64,000 nucleotides of DNA from positions 1-64,000 of the forward strand of contig NZ_JAKZEY010000001.1 of assembly GCF_022808955.1 (NCBI RefSeq), given 5' to 3'. The notes under the pieces were generated by a model. It made no database searches. It saw nothing but the letters and a program-made list of their open reading frames with translations, and had not been told where the DNA came from. Positions 18,644 to 28,543 of the stretch are shown in pieces. The position numbers and the translations under genes are program-made. How positions within the stretch are numbered: position 1 is the first letter of the stretch; each line of letters opens with the position of its first letter. Source of the DNA: Anaerococcus sp. AGMB09787 (lineage in GTDB: Bacteria > Bacillota > Clostridia > Tissierellales > Peptoniphilaceae).

Positions 18644-19276
18644 TTAACCTTCCTTTAAAAGTTATGCACATTACTTAAAGACCAAAATATTAAAATTATT
18701 GGACCAAAAAGGAACTTATCCCCAAAAATAGGATAACTTGTGGATAACTTCTTTGTTGATAAGTTCATTGTTTAAAATTAAAGATTTTTAACGGCAAATT
18801 TTTAAAATTTTCTAAAAAAAATAATTTTATACACAAGACTCGTAAAAAAATCCTGTCATAATGAACTTATCCATATACTAATACACTGTCAATTATACTA
18901 TAAATAAGCGATTTGGGCAACTTATCCACAAAAACTTACAGAAAAAGATGAAAGTTAAAAGTCCTTAGAAAAATCCTGGGTGGATATGTGGATAAGTATG
19001 TGTATTTATTTAATTTCCCTCATATATTTTTGAAAAAGTTGGATTTTTCTTGAAATTTTTATAAAAATATCGACTCCAAGTAAAAGTTTATGCAGAGAAA
19101 TTAATGTTAATAACTTGTGGGTAAGTTTTTAATGCACAAAGATATCCAGATTGTATTATTATTTATATCACCCTTATTTTAATGGATATTTCTAAGAATA
19201 TATACAATTATTTTATTCATTTTAAAAATTTCCCCTTGTTTAGGTCTTTTTCCCGACTTTTAAAGGCTTATATATC
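18644..19276. other. Chromosomal replication origin (oriC), upstream DnaA-box cluster
   Basis: An AT-rich non-coding region between divergent dnaA and rpmH. Perfect TTATNCACA matches occur at 18662-18670, 18827-18835 and 18922-18930 on the plus strand, and at 18739-18747 and 18987-18995 on the minus strand. Near matches occur at 18867-18875 (TTATCCATA) and near 19116 (TGTGGGTAA). Genes on both sides run away from it. No open reading frame is credible here. Together with the dnaA-dnaN boxes it makes a bipartite origin, as in many Firmicutes. Confidence 0.9.
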
Positions 19277-19305
19277 TTGACATATTAGCTCAATTTCAAT
19301 ATAAT
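19277..19305 (+). promoter_or_regulatory. rpmH promoter
   Basis: -35 TTGACA (19277-19282), 17-base spacer, -10 TATAAT (19300-19305); both hexamers match consensus perfectly. The rpmH start codon is 33 bases further on. Confidence 0.9.
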
Positions 19306-19338
19306 ATAAAAAGTCATAAAAGATTAGGAGGTGTAAGC

Positions 19339-19473
19339 ATGAAGAGAACTTATCAACCAAACAGAAGAAAAAGATCTAAAGATCATGGCTTTAGAAAGAG
19401 AATGTCAACTCCGGGTGGTAGAAGAGTACTAAAAGCTAGAAGAAAGAAAAATAGAAAAAGATTATCTGCTTAG
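19339..19473 (+). CDS. rpmH: 50S ribosomal protein L34
   Basis: A 44-residue, highly basic protein starting [18 protein letters not shown] and containing the conserved [14 protein letters not shown] segment. AGGAGGTG lies 7 bases upstream of the ATG. It binds 23S rRNA in the large subunit. Position upstream of rnpA, and divergent from dnaA across oriC, is nearly universal. Confidence 0.97.
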   Translation: MKRTYQPNRRKRSKDHGFRKRMSTPGGRRVLKARRKKNRKRLSA

Positions 19474-19546
19474 TAATCTATATTAATAGCTTAGGGCCTT
19501 TTTATAAGGCTCTTTTAGATATGGGCTAAGCAAGAAGAAGTTTTAA

Positions 19547-19897
19547 ATGGAAAAGAGAATTAGTTTAAGAAAGCAGACAGACTTCCAAAGGGTCTACAAA
19601 AACAATAAGGCCTTCTATAATAGGGACTTTACTGTACTTATTAGGAAAAATGACCTTGATCACCCCAGGTTTGGATTTTCCATATCAAAGAAGGTGGGCA
19701 AGGCCCATATTAGAAATTACCTCAAAAGAAGGCTAAGGGAAATTGTTAGGATTAATTATTCTAATATCAATAGTGTAGATATCATAATTATTCCCAAGAA
19801 ACATACAGCAGATTTTACTTATGATAAGTTAAAGAGTTCTTTGGGTCATGTTTTGAGTAAGGCTTTCAAAAAGAAGATGATTTTTTATGTTAAATAA
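19547..19897 (+). CDS. rnpA: Ribonuclease P protein component
   Basis: A 116-residue basic protein with the RnpA signature region [17 protein letters not shown] (about residues 51-67, matching the RNR motif area). It is the protein cofactor of the RNase P ribozyme that matures tRNA 5' ends. It follows rpmH by 73 bases and overlaps yidD by 11 bases. Confidence 0.95.
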   Translation: MEKRISLRKQTDFQRVYKNNKAFYNRDFTVLIRKNDLDHPRFGFSISKKVGKAHIRNYLKRRLREIVRINYSNINSVDIIIIPKKHTADFTYDKLKSSLGHVLSKAFKKKMIFYVK

Positions 19898-20102
19898 GAT
19901 TTTCATAAAGTTAATCAGATTTTATCAGTTATTTATTTCTCCACAGTTAGGACAATCAAAATGCAAGTTTTATCCGACTTGTTCCCAATATGCCTTAGAA
20001 GCTTTTAACAAGTATGGATTTTTCAAGGCTTTGTTTTTGTCAACGTGGAGAATTTTAAGATGTAATCCATTTTCTAAAGGTGGGTATGACCCACTTATTT
20101 AG
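19887..20102 (+). CDS. yidD: Membrane protein insertion efficiency factor YidD
   Basis: A 71-residue protein of the YidD family. It has an N-terminal amphipathic/hydrophobic helix followed by the conserved [15 protein letters not shown] and [15 protein letters not shown] motifs. It assists YidC-dependent insertion at the membrane. It overlaps the end of rnpA and lies 24 bases before yidC. Confidence 0.93.
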   Translation: MLNKIFIKLIRFYQLFISPQLGQSKCKFYPTCSQYALEAFNKYGFFKALFLSTWRILRCNPFSKGGYDPLI

Positions 20103-20126
20103 TGAGTATTAGTTTACGGAGTTAGT

Positions 20127-20894
20127 ATGTTAAATTTTTTAGCAGGTATTTTAGGAAAGCTGATGAGGCTCATATATGATTTTTTGAGTGCGAATTTTAC
20201 AGAGCCAGCAAGCATTAGTTTTTATGCAATATCTATTATCATTATGACCTTGCTTGTAAGTCTTTTGATAATACCAATGACTATTAGTCAACAAAAACAA
20301 GCAGAGATGGCTGAAACTTTTAAGCCAAAGATGGAAGAAGTCAAGAGAAAGTATGGCTATGATCAACAAATCATGCAACAAAAGATGCAAGAGCTATATA
20401 AAGAAGAGGGAGTAACTCCAGGAATGAGTGGCTGCCTTGTCATGATAGTTCAGCTTCTTATTATGCTAGGACTTTTTAGGATGATGAGCGATACTACCAA
20501 GTACGTTTTTCCTGAGGGTTTAAGTCATTTAAATACCAAATTTTTCTGGGTACCTAACTTAATTGAAAGAGATCCCTTATGGTACGGGCTTCCACTTTTA
20601 ACAAGTTTGTCTCAATTTGCAGTTCAACTTTTTTCAATGAAGACCAACCCACAAATGCAACAAAGTGCTGGTGCTATGGGAAGTATGAATACAATGTTCC
20701 TTATGATGCCACTACTTTATTTCTTCTTATTTAGGTCCCTTCCAGCAGGTCTACCATTGTACTACACATTGTCATCAGTATTTAGACTTATAATTATGGT
20801 AGCTATGCACATGTTTGGAAAAATCAAGAGATCGGAGTCAAAAGATGAAAAAGTCAATAGTAAAAACAGCAAAAACAACAAAAGAAGCAATTAG
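20127..20894 (+). CDS. yidC: Membrane protein insertase YidC/OxaA (SpoIIIJ type)
   Basis: A 255-residue insertase with about five membrane segments, matching the short Gram-positive form without the large periplasmic domain. Between the first two helices lies the cytoplasmic coiled-coil hairpin (about residues 55-90, MAETFKPKMEEVKRKYG), followed by GMSGCLVMIVQLLIMLGLF. I do not see a classical signal-peptide Cys at the N-terminus. The last 50 bases overlap the jag start region. Confidence 0.93.
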   Translation: MLNFLAGILGKLMRLIYDFLSANFTEPASISFYAISIIIMTLLVSLLIIPMTISQQKQAEMAETFKPKMEEVKRKYGYDQQIMQQKMQELYKEEGVTPGMSGCLVMIVQLLIMLGLFRMMSDTTKYVFPEGLSHLNTKFFWVPNLIERDPLWYGLPLLTSLSQFAVQLFSMKTNPQMQQSAGAMGSMNTMFLMMPLLYFFLFRSLPAGLPLYYTLSSVFRLIIMVAMHMFGKIKRSESKDEKVNSKNSKNNKRSN

Positions 20895-21693
20895 ACTAGC
20901 CCTTGAAGAGATAGGTAAGAGAGAAGATGAAGTAGAAGTTGAAGTTTTGGAAGAAGAATCTTCAGGATTTTTGGGTTTTATAGGTAGCAGAGACGCAGTT
21001 GTAAGGGTAAGCTACCAAGAAGATATCAAGGATGCCCTAGAAAACCTTGGTAAGGAAATAGAGAACACTCAGTTCTATGTAGACGAAGACAAGCAAGAAG
21101 TAAGGGTAGAAGATCCTATAGAAGTAGAAGATATAGAAGAAGATAAAGAAGAAACTATAATAGAAGAAGATCTTTCTAGTGATGAGGCTCCTGTTAGAAA
21201 GGAAAAATCAGAAGGCTTTGATAGGCAAAGGTCCAATATAGACAAGTACTATGAGGCCAAGGACTTCTTGGAAGCCATATTAAAGGCCATGCACTTTGAA
21301 GATGTTTCAGTTATAGGAAACCTTGAAGATAATATTATTAAGCTTGAAGCAAAGATAGACGAAAATGATACAGGTATAGCAATAGGTAAGGGAGGATCAA
21401 CTCTAGAAGCTATTGAACTACTTGTAGTAAAGGCTATTGATTCAAGAAGACATAATTTGAGAGTAAATATAGATATCAATAATTACAAGAGACGTAGGGA
21501 TGAAAAAATTGTAGAGCTTGCAAGAGATACTGCAATTAAGGTTCAAAGAAGCAAGAAACCATGGAATCTAAGGTATATGAATTCTTATGAAAGAAGACTT
21601 GCCCATGAGGAAGTATCTAAGCATAAGAACGTAACTAGCCACTCAGAGGGTAGCGAACCTAAGAGATACGTTGTAGTTGATTATGTAGAATAA
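20845..21693 (+). CDS. jag: RNA-binding cell-elongation regulator Jag (KhpB)
   Basis: A 282-residue protein with the three Jag parts. The Jag-N domain (about 1-50) contains the conserved TTKEAIRLALEEI and ESSGFLGFIGSRDAVV stretches. A long acidic linker follows (about 75-125). A KH domain has IAIGKGGSTLEAIELLV, and an R3H domain has MNSYERRLAHEEVSKH near the C-terminus. It binds RNA with KhpA. The ATG at 20845 was chosen because it gives the family N-terminus; CGGAG lies 8 bases upstream. Confidence 0.92.
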   Translation: MKKSIVKTAKTTKEAIRLALEEIGKREDEVEVEVLEEESSGFLGFIGSRDAVVRVSYQEDIKDALENLGKEIENTQFYVDEDKQEVRVEDPIEVEDIEEDKEETIIEEDLSSDEAPVRKEKSEGFDRQRSNIDKYYEAKDFLEAILKAMHFEDVSVIGNLEDNIIKLEAKIDENDTGIAIGKGGSTLEAIELLVVKAIDSRRHNLRVNIDINNYKRRRDEKIVELARDTAIKVQRSKKPWNLRYMNSYERRLAHEEVSKHKNVTSHSEGSEPKRYVVVDYVE

Positions 21694-21711
21694 GATAAAA
21701 TATAAAAAAAG

Positions 21712-21736
21712 AAGCTTGGATTTTATTCCAAGCTTT
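21712..21736. terminator. Bidirectional terminator between jag and the Na/Pi transporter
   Basis: The stem AAGCTTGG / CCAAGCTT, with an 8- to 9-base loop ATTTTATT, has T residues downstream and A residues upstream. It therefore serves both convergent genes. Confidence 0.85.
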
Positions 21737-21750
21737 TAAAATACCAAATT

Positions 21751-23427
21751 TTAGTCGGTAAATTTGCCATGTGGCTCTGTGTGGATTTTGATTGGGTTAG
21801 ATGTAATTCGGCCTATATTGTAGGCATGGTCTCCCATCCTTTCCATGGTTGAGATTATATCATTGAAGACATAGGTAGCCATATTTCTTATATTTTTACT
21901 GTTTTGAAGTCTCTTGTAGTGAGATTTTCTTAGACTTGTTTCCATTAGATCAAGAGCACCTTCATCTTCAATTAACTTTCTAAATTCACTTTGATCTTGA
22001 TTTTTGAAGACTTCAATACTCCTTATAAAGTTATTTATTACCATATCATACATGGCTTCAAGATCTGATAGTGCTTCACCATGATAAGGACTTTCTGATT
22101 CGTTAACTTCTTCAAAGTATTCACCTAGGTTTTGACCCAAGTCTGATATTCTTTCTACATTTATTTGGATTTGTAGAAGGTTTTGTACCTCTCCCTCTAT
22201 TTCAGTATAAGGTGTATTTTTTCCAAGTTTTAGTAGGTATGATTGAATCTTGGTATCTAGATCATTTACTATCTCTTCTGCTTGGTTAAGGTTGGCTAGG
22301 GCATTCTTATCCTTTTCTACTAGGAATTTTTTACCTTGTTTTACTGTCTCAAGGGCTATATTAGCTTCTTTTAAGATGGCTTCCTTTACTTGATCAATGG
22401 CACCTGATGGGAACTTGGTTATTAGGTCTTCATCAAGTTCTACGTCAGGTAAGTCTGCAAATAAGCTATCCTTTCCTGGAATGATCTTTCTAAGGAGTCT
22501 TGCTATTATCTTATTAAGTGGGGTAAAGATTAATACTCCGACGAAGTTATAAATGAAGTGGCCCATTGCTATAATCATGAGCTTGTTAGCACCTATTGCA
22601 TCTGCTAGAGCAAGGATTATATTCTTGTATGGCTCTAGGAATATCAAGAATACTACTGAAACTGATACGTTAAATAAGATATGGAAGACGGAAGCTCTCT
22701 TTGCTGATAGGGATCCTCCAACTGATGCCAATACAGCAGTGATACATGTACCGATATTAGCACCAAACATTAGTCCTAGGGCAACATTTATGTCAATAGC
22801 ACCTGAAGCATATAGGGATTGGGTAATACCTATAAAGGCAGATGATGATTGGATAAGGGCTGTGAGTAAGGCACCAGTTAGTACTGCAAATATTGGATTT
22901 TTGGCCATGCTGGCAACAAATTTATCAAAGCTTTCAATATTTTTAAGTTCTGCTAGGCTTGTTCCCATCATTTCTAGTCCGATAAATAATAGACCGAAAC
23001 CTATTAGGATTTCACCGAAGGACTTACTTTTTCTCTTAGATGAGAAGGTAAATAATATAACACCTATGAAAATAATAAAATAAGAAAGATATTCTAAGTT
23101 AAAGCCTATCAAAATAGAAGTTACTGTGGTACCTATATTTGCACCGAGGATAACTCCGATGGCTTGCTCTAGACTCATAACACCTGCCCTAATAAAGCTT
23201 ATGGTAATAACTGTTGTAGCAGATGATGATTGAATAAGACCGGTAATAATTACTCCGACCAAGACTCCCATAAGGGGATTGGACGTATATTTTTCAACAT
23301 ACTTTCTAAGTTTTGGTCCTGCAAAATTTGTTAGGGCATTTCCCATCAAGGATATACCATATAAGAAGATTGCAAGACCTCCTACTATGTAGTTCCATTG
23401 TAAAGAACCTAACGATTCTAACTGCAT
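21751..23427 (-). CDS. Na+/phosphate cotransporter family protein with PhoU-like domain
   Basis: A 558-residue protein. Residues 1-310 hold two inverted PNaS/NptA repeats with the QSSSA signature (GLIQSSSATTVITISFIRAGVM and ALLTALIQSSSAF), forming a sodium-coupled phosphate carrier. Residues about 340-550 are a cytoplasmic PhoU-like helical domain. This NptA-PhoU fusion is common in Firmicutes. It is a single gene inserted in reverse between jag and mnmE, which are usually adjacent. The ATG has AGGAGGAAAT upstream. Confidence 0.88.
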   Translation of the reverse strand: MQLESLGSLQWNYIVGGLAIFLYGISLMGNALTNFAGPKLRKYVEKYTSNPLMGVLVGVIITGLIQSSSATTVITISFIRAGVMSLEQAIGVILGANIGTTVTSILIGFNLEYLSYFIIFIGVILFTFSSKRKSKSFGEILIGFGLLFIGLEMMGTSLAELKNIESFDKFVASMAKNPIFAVLTGALLTALIQSSSAFIGITQSLYASGAIDINVALGLMFGANIGTCITAVLASVGGSLSAKRASVFHILFNVSVSVVFLIFLEPYKNIILALADAIGANKLMIIAMGHFIYNFVGVLIFTPLNKIIARLLRKIIPGKDSLFADLPDVELDEDLITKFPSGAIDQVKEAILKEANIALETVKQGKKFLVEKDKNALANLNQAEEIVNDLDTKIQSYLLKLGKNTPYTEIEGEVQNLLQIQINVERISDLGQNLGEYFEEVNESESPYHGEALSDLEAMYDMVINNFIRSIEVFKNQDQSEFRKLIEDEGALDLMETSLRKSHYKRLQNSKNIRNMATYVFNDIISTMERMGDHAYNIGRITSNPIKIHTEPHGKFTD

Positions 23428-23487
23428 ATTTCCTCCTAATTATAGTTCTTCTACTAATATATCATAAAAATTACTGTATATAAAGTT

Positions 23488-23505
23488 GGAAATTATAAAA
23501 TTTCC
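23488..23505 (-). promoter_or_regulatory. Palindromic operator candidate upstream of the Na/Pi transporter
   Basis: GGAAATT-ATAA-AATTTCC, a perfect 7-base inverted repeat with a 4-base spacer, about 60-80 bases before the transporter start and in its likely promoter region. The regulator is unknown. No PhoB-like direct repeats were seen. Confidence 0.4.
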
Positions 23506-23686
23506 TTAACAAATATAAGAATTAGATAAGTAAAGTCTAGTTAAAACCTATAATAAGGTAGCTTTAGATTAATTTTAGATTTTTGTTTAAGGATATATTA
23601 TCCTACTTAGAGGTTTGTATCATAAATATATAAGGAATAGAAAAATCATATTTTAACTATATAATCTTTTTAAGATATGATAAATG

Positions 23687-23714
23687 TTGACAAATAAGGA
23701 TTTTCTATTATAAT
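23687..23714 (+). promoter_or_regulatory. mnmE promoter
   Basis: Perfect -35 TTGACA (23687-23692) and -10 TATAAT (23709-23714) with a 16-base spacer, about 60 bases before the mnmE ATG. The 348-base gap from 23428 to 23775 otherwise holds the two sites listed on either side and AT-rich sequence. Confidence 0.88.
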
Positions 23715-23728
23715 TTTTATGTTACAGA

Positions 23729-23757
23729 CCACTAGTCAAAGTAGTGGATATTTTTTA
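23729..23757 (+). promoter_or_regulatory. Terminator-like hairpin in the mnmE leader
   Basis: CCACTA-GTCAAAG-TAGTGG is followed by ATATTTTTT, only about 8 bases after the expected transcription start and 18 bases before mnmE. No plus-strand gene lies directly upstream to be terminated, so it may attenuate mnmE. Confidence 0.5.
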
Positions 23758-23775
23758 TCATACTAAGGAGTATAT

Positions 23776-25143
23776 ATGGAAACTAGGACAATTGCAGCAA
23801 TCTCTACTCCATCCGGGACTGGTGGGATATCCATTGTTAGGATGAGTGGACCAAGATCCATTGAGATTATTAATAAAATTTTTAAGTCAATCAAGGGAAA
23901 ATCTATCGATAAGGACAAGGACAATAGAAGGATGGTCTATGGCAACATAGTAGAGCTCAATGGACAAGTAGTTGATGAAGTGATGGTTAACTTCATGAAG
24001 GGTCCCTACACCTACACCAGGGAAGATGTGTGTGAGATAAATTGCCACGGATCCTTTGTATCAGTCAAGAAAATTCTAAATTTATTATTAGACCTAGGTT
24101 GTGACCTAGCCGAGAGGGGAGAATTTACCAAGAGGGCCTTCCTTAATGGTAGGATTGACCTATCCCAAGCAGAGGCGGTCTTAGATATTATTAACGCTAG
24201 TAATGAACTAAGCCAAAAGGAAGGGATTAACCAATTAAAGGGGTCCTTACGAAGAAAAATCGACTCAATCAGAAAGGAGCTCCTAGAAGCCTTATCAAGG
24301 GTAGAGTATTCTATAAATTTTACAGAAGATGGGGAAGACCTAGCCCCTGATGAAATAATTTCCTTTATGGAAAGGGCCAAGGACCAAATAGATAGGCTAC
24401 TTAGGACATCAAATAAGGGAAAGATAGTAAAGGATGGGATCAATACATCTATTGTAGGTAAGCCTAATGTAGGTAAGTCTTCCCTCCTAAATGCCCTACT
24501 CGATGAAAATCGTGCCATAGTTACAGACATACCAGGGACAACCCGTGACCTTATAACAGAGTATATAAACCTGGGCGACTTTACCCTAAAGATAAATGAT
24601 ACTGCAGGCATTCGTGATACAGATGACCTAGTCGAAAAGATCGGGGTAGATAAGTCAATCGAGCTTATAGAAAATTCTGACCTAGTCATAGCCATCTTTG
24701 ATTCATCTAGGACCTTTGATAGGGAAGATGAGAAGATATTAGACCTTATCCAAGGTAAAAATGCCATAGTAATAGTAAATAAGAGTGATCTAGATGCTCA
24801 ATTTGACCTAGATATATTTGAAGATAAATTCCCAGTCATAAGGACTTCTATGATCAAGGAAGAAGGATTAGACGACCTTGAAAAAGAGATAACAACTATG
24901 TTTGATACCAAGGAGATTAATAGGGAGTCAGTTATTATAACCAATACCCGTCATGAGAGGCTCCTAGATGAAGCCTATGAGGACCTTAACCAATCCATAA
25001 ATGATATCAAGATTGGAATTCCCCTAGATGCCTGTGAAGTTGACCTAAGGAGGGCCTACGAAAAGCTAGGCCTAATTATTGGAGAGAGTGTTTCTGATGA
25101 GATAATGGATAAAGTATTCAAGGAGTTTTGTGTTGGAAAATAA
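23776..25143 (+). CDS. mnmE: tRNA modification GTPase MnmE
   Basis: A 455-residue protein. The N-terminal formyl-THF-binding-like domain (1-120) begins [20 protein letters not shown]. The inserted G domain has [28 protein letters not shown] and NKSD. The C-terminus ends in the invariant CxGK (FCVGK). With MnmG it installs the carboxymethylaminomethyl group on U34 of certain tRNAs. The AAGGAG site is 9 bases upstream, and the gene overlaps mnmG. Confidence 0.97.
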   Translation: METRTIAAISTPSGTGGISIVRMSGPRSIEIINKIFKSIKGKSIDKDKDNRRMVYGNIVELNGQVVDEVMVNFMKGPYTYTREDVCEINCHGSFVSVKKILNLLLDLGCDLAERGEFTKRAFLNGRIDLSQAEAVLDIINASNELSQKEGINQLKGSLRRKIDSIRKELLEALSRVEYSINFTEDGEDLAPDEIISFMERAKDQIDRLLRTSNKGKIVKDGINTSIVGKPNVGKSSLLNALLDENRAIVTDIPGTTRDLITEYINLGDFTLKINDTAGIRDTDDLVEKIGVDKSIELIENSDLVIAIFDSSRTFDREDEKILDLIQGKNAIVIVNKSDLDAQFDLDIFEDKFPVIRTSMIKEEGLDDLEKEITTMFDTKEINRESVIITNTRHERLLDEAYEDLNQSINDIKIGIPLDACEVDLRRAYEKLGLIIGESVSDEIMDKVFKEFCVGK

Positions 25144-27031
25144 TTATAAATATAAGGCTGGGTCCTATGATGTAGTAGTTGTAGGAGCAGGCCATGCGGG
25201 ATGTGAGGCAGGTCTTGCTACAGCGAGACTTGGTCTAAAGACACTAGTCCTTACCACATCCATGGAAGCTGTTGCAGATATGCCATGTAATCCGAATATC
25301 GGAGGAACAGGCAAGGGACATATAGTTAGGGAGATAGATGCCCTAGGTGGACAAATGGCTCTTAATATAGATAAGACCTTTATACAATCTAGGATGCTAA
25401 ACACATCCAAGGGGCCAGCCGTACATTCCCTTAGGGTCCAAGCTGACAAAAGAAAGTACCACGAGGAGATGAAAAAGACCCTAGAAAACCAAGAAAATCT
25501 TGACCTCTTTGAGCAAGAAGTTGACAAGATAAACTACGAGGACGGGAAGATTGTTTCATGTGAAACAGTCCAAGGTGCTATCTATGAAACAAAGGCTATT
25601 ATAATAGCTACTGGTACCTACCTAAATGGAAAGATCCTTATAGGAGAATATGAGAAGACTTCTGGTCCTCACGGCCTCCAAGCTGCAACCTATTTGTCAG
25701 CTTGCCTTGAGGAAATGGGCTTTAAGCTAAGACGCTTTAAGACTGGAACTCCTGCCAGGGTTGATAGGAAGTCAATCAACTACGAGAAGACCGAAGTCCA
25801 AAGGGGAGATGAGGAAGTAATTCCATTTTCCTTCCTAAATGAAGGCGAAGATTTCTCTGACCGTAAGCAAGAAAATTGCTACCTAACCTATACCACCAAG
25901 GAAACCAAGGACATTATCATGGATAACCTCGATAGGTCACCGATTTATGGGGGCCACATCAAGGGGGTAGGACCTAGGTATTGCCCTTCTATAGAAGATA
26001 AGATGGTAAGATTTCCAGATAGGGATATCCACCAGGTCTTTATAGAACCAGAATCCCTATCTACAGATGAGATGTATATCCAAGGGGTCTCTTCATCCCT
26101 ACCCCAAGATGTTCAAATGGACTTCTACAAGACAATTATAGGCCTAGAAGATGTCAAAATCATGAGACCAGCCTATGCTATAGAATACGATATGATCGAT
26201 ACAAGAAGGCTCTATAGGACCCTAGAATCTAGGGACTATGAGGGACTTTACTTTGCTGGTCAAATCAACGGATCATCAGGCTATGAAGAAGCCGGTGGAC
26301 AAGGCCTTATAGCAGGAATAAACGCAGCCCTAAAGATTAAGGGAGAAGACCCACTTATACTTGATAGGTCAGATGCCTATATAGGGGTCCTAATAGATGA
26401 CCTAGTTACCAAGGGAACCGAAGAGCCTTATAGGATGATGACATCAAGGTGTGAGTACAGGCTAACCATGCGCCAAGATAATGCGGACCAAAGGCTCACG
26501 GAAAGGGCCTACAAGATAGGACTTGTAAGTGAAGAAAGATACCAAAAAATGTTAGCCAAAAGAGCTAACATTGATGGAGAAATCGAGAGGCTAAAATCAG
26601 TCGTCCTAACACCCAAAGAAGACATAAACGCCAAACTCATCGACCTTGGCTCAACCCCACTCAAAAACGCAATGAGCTTATATGACCTTATAAAAAGGCC
26701 AGAGCTAACCTATGAGGCCTTAGGAGTCTTTGATAAAGAAAGGCCAAGCCTTCCAAAGTTCCAACAAATAGAAGTCCAAAGCGAGATCAAATACGAGGGC
26801 TATATTAGAAAGCAAATGGCAGATATCGATAAGTTTAAGAAACTAGAAAAACAAAAATTGCCTAAGGATTTCGACTACTACAAGGTAAAGGGCCTAAAGA
26901 AGGAATCAGCTGAGAAATTAAACGACATCAAACCAGAATCAATTGGCCAAGCTTCAAGGATATCTGGAGTTTCCCCTGCTGATATCAATGTTTTGATGAT
27001 TAGACTAAAGACTGGAGAATTAGATGGATAA
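25130..27031 (+). CDS. mnmG: tRNA uridine-5-carboxymethylaminomethyl modification enzyme MnmG (GidA)
   Basis: A 633-residue FAD protein. The FAD motif [16 protein letters not shown] is near residues 15-30, followed by the GidA signature [11 protein letters not shown] and the [21 protein letters not shown] region. It partners MnmE. The reading frame opens with GTG at 25130, four bases after AGGAG. A TTG at 25133 is equally plausible, so the first residue is uncertain. The gene overlaps mnmE by 14 bases and rsmG by 8 bases, and its coding sequence contains a parS-like site. Confidence 0.96.
   Translation: MLENNYKYKAGSYDVVVVGAGHAGCEAGLATARLGLKTLVLTTSMEAVADMPCNPNIGGTGKGHIVREIDALGGQMALNIDKTFIQSRMLNTSKGPAVHSLRVQADKRKYHEEMKKTLENQENLDLFEQEVDKINYEDGKIVSCETVQGAIYETKAIIIATGTYLNGKILIGEYEKTSGPHGLQAATYLSACLEEMGFKLRRFKTGTPARVDRKSINYEKTEVQRGDEEVIPFSFLNEGEDFSDRKQENCYLTYTTKETKDIIMDNLDRSPIYGGHIKGVGPRYCPSIEDKMVRFPDRDIHQVFIEPESLSTDEMYIQGVSSSLPQDVQMDFYKTIIGLEDVKIMRPAYAIEYDMIDTRRLYRTLESRDYEGLYFAGQINGSSGYEEAGGQGLIAGINAALKIKGEDPLILDRSDAYIGVLIDDLVTKGTEEPYRMMTSRCEYRLTMRQDNADQRLTERAYKIGLVSEERYQKMLAKRANIDGEIERLKSVVLTPKEDINAKLIDLGSTPLKNAMSLYDLIKRPELTYEALGVFDKERPSLPKFQQIEVQSEIKYEGYIRKQMADIDKFKKLEKQKLPKDFDYYKVKGLKKESAEKLNDIKPESIGQASRISGVSPADINVLMIRLKTGELDG
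25552..25567. promoter_or_regulatory. parS-like site 1 (inside mnmG)
   Basis: TGTTTCATGTGAAACA, one base different from the canonical parS TGTTTCACGTGAAACA. It lies in the mnmG coding sequence. Confidence 0.7.
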
Positions 27032-27662
27032 GCAAAGAGCCTACCAAACCTATATAGACTACCTCCTTGAGGTAAATGCCCATACCAACCTTACAGCCAT
27101 TACCGATATAGAGGAAATTAAGCTAAAGCACTTCAAGGACTCTCTTACTGTAATAGACTATATAAATGAAGGGGAGAGGGTCCTTGATATAGGAGCAGGG
27201 CCTGGCTTTCCAGGTATCCCCCTAAGGATAGAAAAAGACTTCGACCTAACCCTGATTGACTCAGTCAACAAAAAAGTAAAGTTTATGAATGAAGTAATAG
27301 AAAAACTGGACCTCGATAAGGCTAGAGCCATCCACGTGAGGGCAGAAGACTATGCCAAGGACAAGCGTGAAGGCTTTGATGTGGTTGTATCAAGGGCTGT
27401 AGCCAATATGGCAACCCTAGCAGAATATGCACTTCCCTTTCTAAAACTTGGAGGAACCTTCATTGCCCTCAAAGGACCCAAGGCCTATGAAGAGCTAGAA
27501 GAAGCTAAAAATGCCATAAAGATCCTAGGGGGAGAGGTAGACCACATAGATAAGATCGACCTAGACGGTAATAAGAGGTTTAATATAATAGTAAAAAAAG
27601 TTAAAAAGACCAAGAAAATGTATCCAAGGGGAAAGAACCTACCAAAGAAAAACCCCCTATAA
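27024..27662 (+). CDS. rsmG: 16S rRNA (guanine527-N7)-methyltransferase RsmG (GidB)
   Basis: A 212-residue SAM-dependent methyltransferase. It has the family motif NLTAITD near residue 20, motif [16 protein letters not shown] (about 54-68) and [12 protein letters not shown]. It methylates G527 of 16S rRNA. It follows mnmG with an 8-base overlap and a GGAG site. The tail is Lys-rich. This mnmE-mnmG-rsmG order next to par genes is standard near oriC. Confidence 0.95.
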   Translation: MDKQRAYQTYIDYLLEVNAHTNLTAITDIEEIKLKHFKDSLTVIDYINEGERVLDIGAGPGFPGIPLRIEKDFDLTLIDSVNKKVKFMNEVIEKLDLDKARAIHVRAEDYAKDKREGFDVVVSRAVANMATLAEYALPFLKLGGTFIALKGPKAYEELEEAKNAIKILGGEVDHIDKIDLDGNKRFNIIVKKVKKTKKMYPRGKNLPKKNPL

Positions 27663-27679
27663 GAAAAGAGGAGTTCTAA

Positions 27680-28474
27680 ATGGAAGGCTTAGTAAGAAAA
27701 TTAAAGTTAATTGTATTTAGCGTATTATTTATCTTAGGATTTTATATCCTAGAGATAGGCTTGGCAGTTTTTGGCCTAGTGGGATTTGCTAGGAATGGCT
27801 ATAGCCTATCTGTAGTTTACCTTATGGCCCTAGTCCAAATCATAAAAATTTTTATACTATACTTCTTTATCAAAAAAAAAAGTAAGGGCTATGAGAAAAA
27901 ATATCAGATGGCATATATTAAAACTAAGCCTACTATCAGGCCCAAGGCTTTTCTTATAGGGCTTGGAGCCTATGGACTTGCTAATATAATCATGTCTACT
28001 ATATTAGCTCTATTTGGTAATACTCCACTAATTATAGAAAACATGGAGTTTTTAAATGAGGCCTTTGCTGCCAGTAGTTTATTAGAAAATATTGTATTAT
28101 ACATAGATATTATTATTTTGGCTCCTATAGTAGAAGAATTTATCTTTAGGGGGATCTATGCTGGAGAAGTAAGGAAGTACCTATCAATCAATGGGACAAT
28201 CTTTATGACAGCCCTAGCCTTTGGAATATTTCACATGAATATCTTACAAGGCATCAATGCCTTCTTCTTAGGTGGACTAATTACCTATTTCTACTTCCGT
28301 AGGGGAAATATTTATGAGGCCATTATAATCCATGCAACCAACAACCTCTTGGCCTCTCTGTCAGAAATAAGTGATTTAGTAAATAACATTACTATAATAG
28401 GAGGGTTAATAGGCTTATTCTTTACAATCAAAATCATAAGGGATATAGAAAGGTCCTATAAAAGTGTAAGCTAA
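27680..28474 (+). CDS. CPBP family intramembrane metalloprotease (CAAX protease-like)
   Basis: A 264-residue membrane protein with about seven hydrophobic segments. It has the CPBP (Abi) motifs EEFIFRG (about 154-160), FGIFHMN (about 180-186) and HATNN (about 213-217), which supply the Glu and His metal ligands. Family members process prenylated proteins or bacteriocins, or act in immunity; the substrate here is unknown. It starts 17 bases after rsmG with GAGGAG upstream, so it is probably co-transcribed. Confidence 0.85.
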   Translation: MEGLVRKLKLIVFSVLFILGFYILEIGLAVFGLVGFARNGYSLSVVYLMALVQIIKIFILYFFIKKKSKGYEKKYQMAYIKTKPTIRPKAFLIGLGAYGLANIIMSTILALFGNTPLIIENMEFLNEAFAASSLLENIVLYIDIIILAPIVEEFIFRGIYAGEVRKYLSINGTIFMTALAFGIFHMNILQGINAFFLGGLITYFYFRRGNIYEAIIIHATNNLLASLSEISDLVNNITIIGGLIGLFFTIKIIRDIERSYKSVS

Positions 28475-28517
28475 ACCTTACATCTTTTTTTAAATCTAGT
28501 ATATTTATAGAGAGTAA

Positions 28518-28533
28518 TGTTTCACGTGAAACA
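28518..28533. promoter_or_regulatory. parS site 2 (perfect), in the cinA leader
   Basis: TGTTTCACGTGAAACA, identical to the consensus ParB-binding parS. It lies in the 69-base gap before cinA, and its last base is the first base of the AGGAGG ribosome binding site. Confidence 0.95.
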
Positions 28534-28543
28534 GGAGGAATAT

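Noticed and set aside
28517-28543. N-terminal extension MFHVKQEEY of CinA starting at an earlier ATG
   Set aside because: It translates parS and the Shine-Dalgarno; the ATG at 28544 has ideal AGGAGG spacing and a family-like N-terminus.
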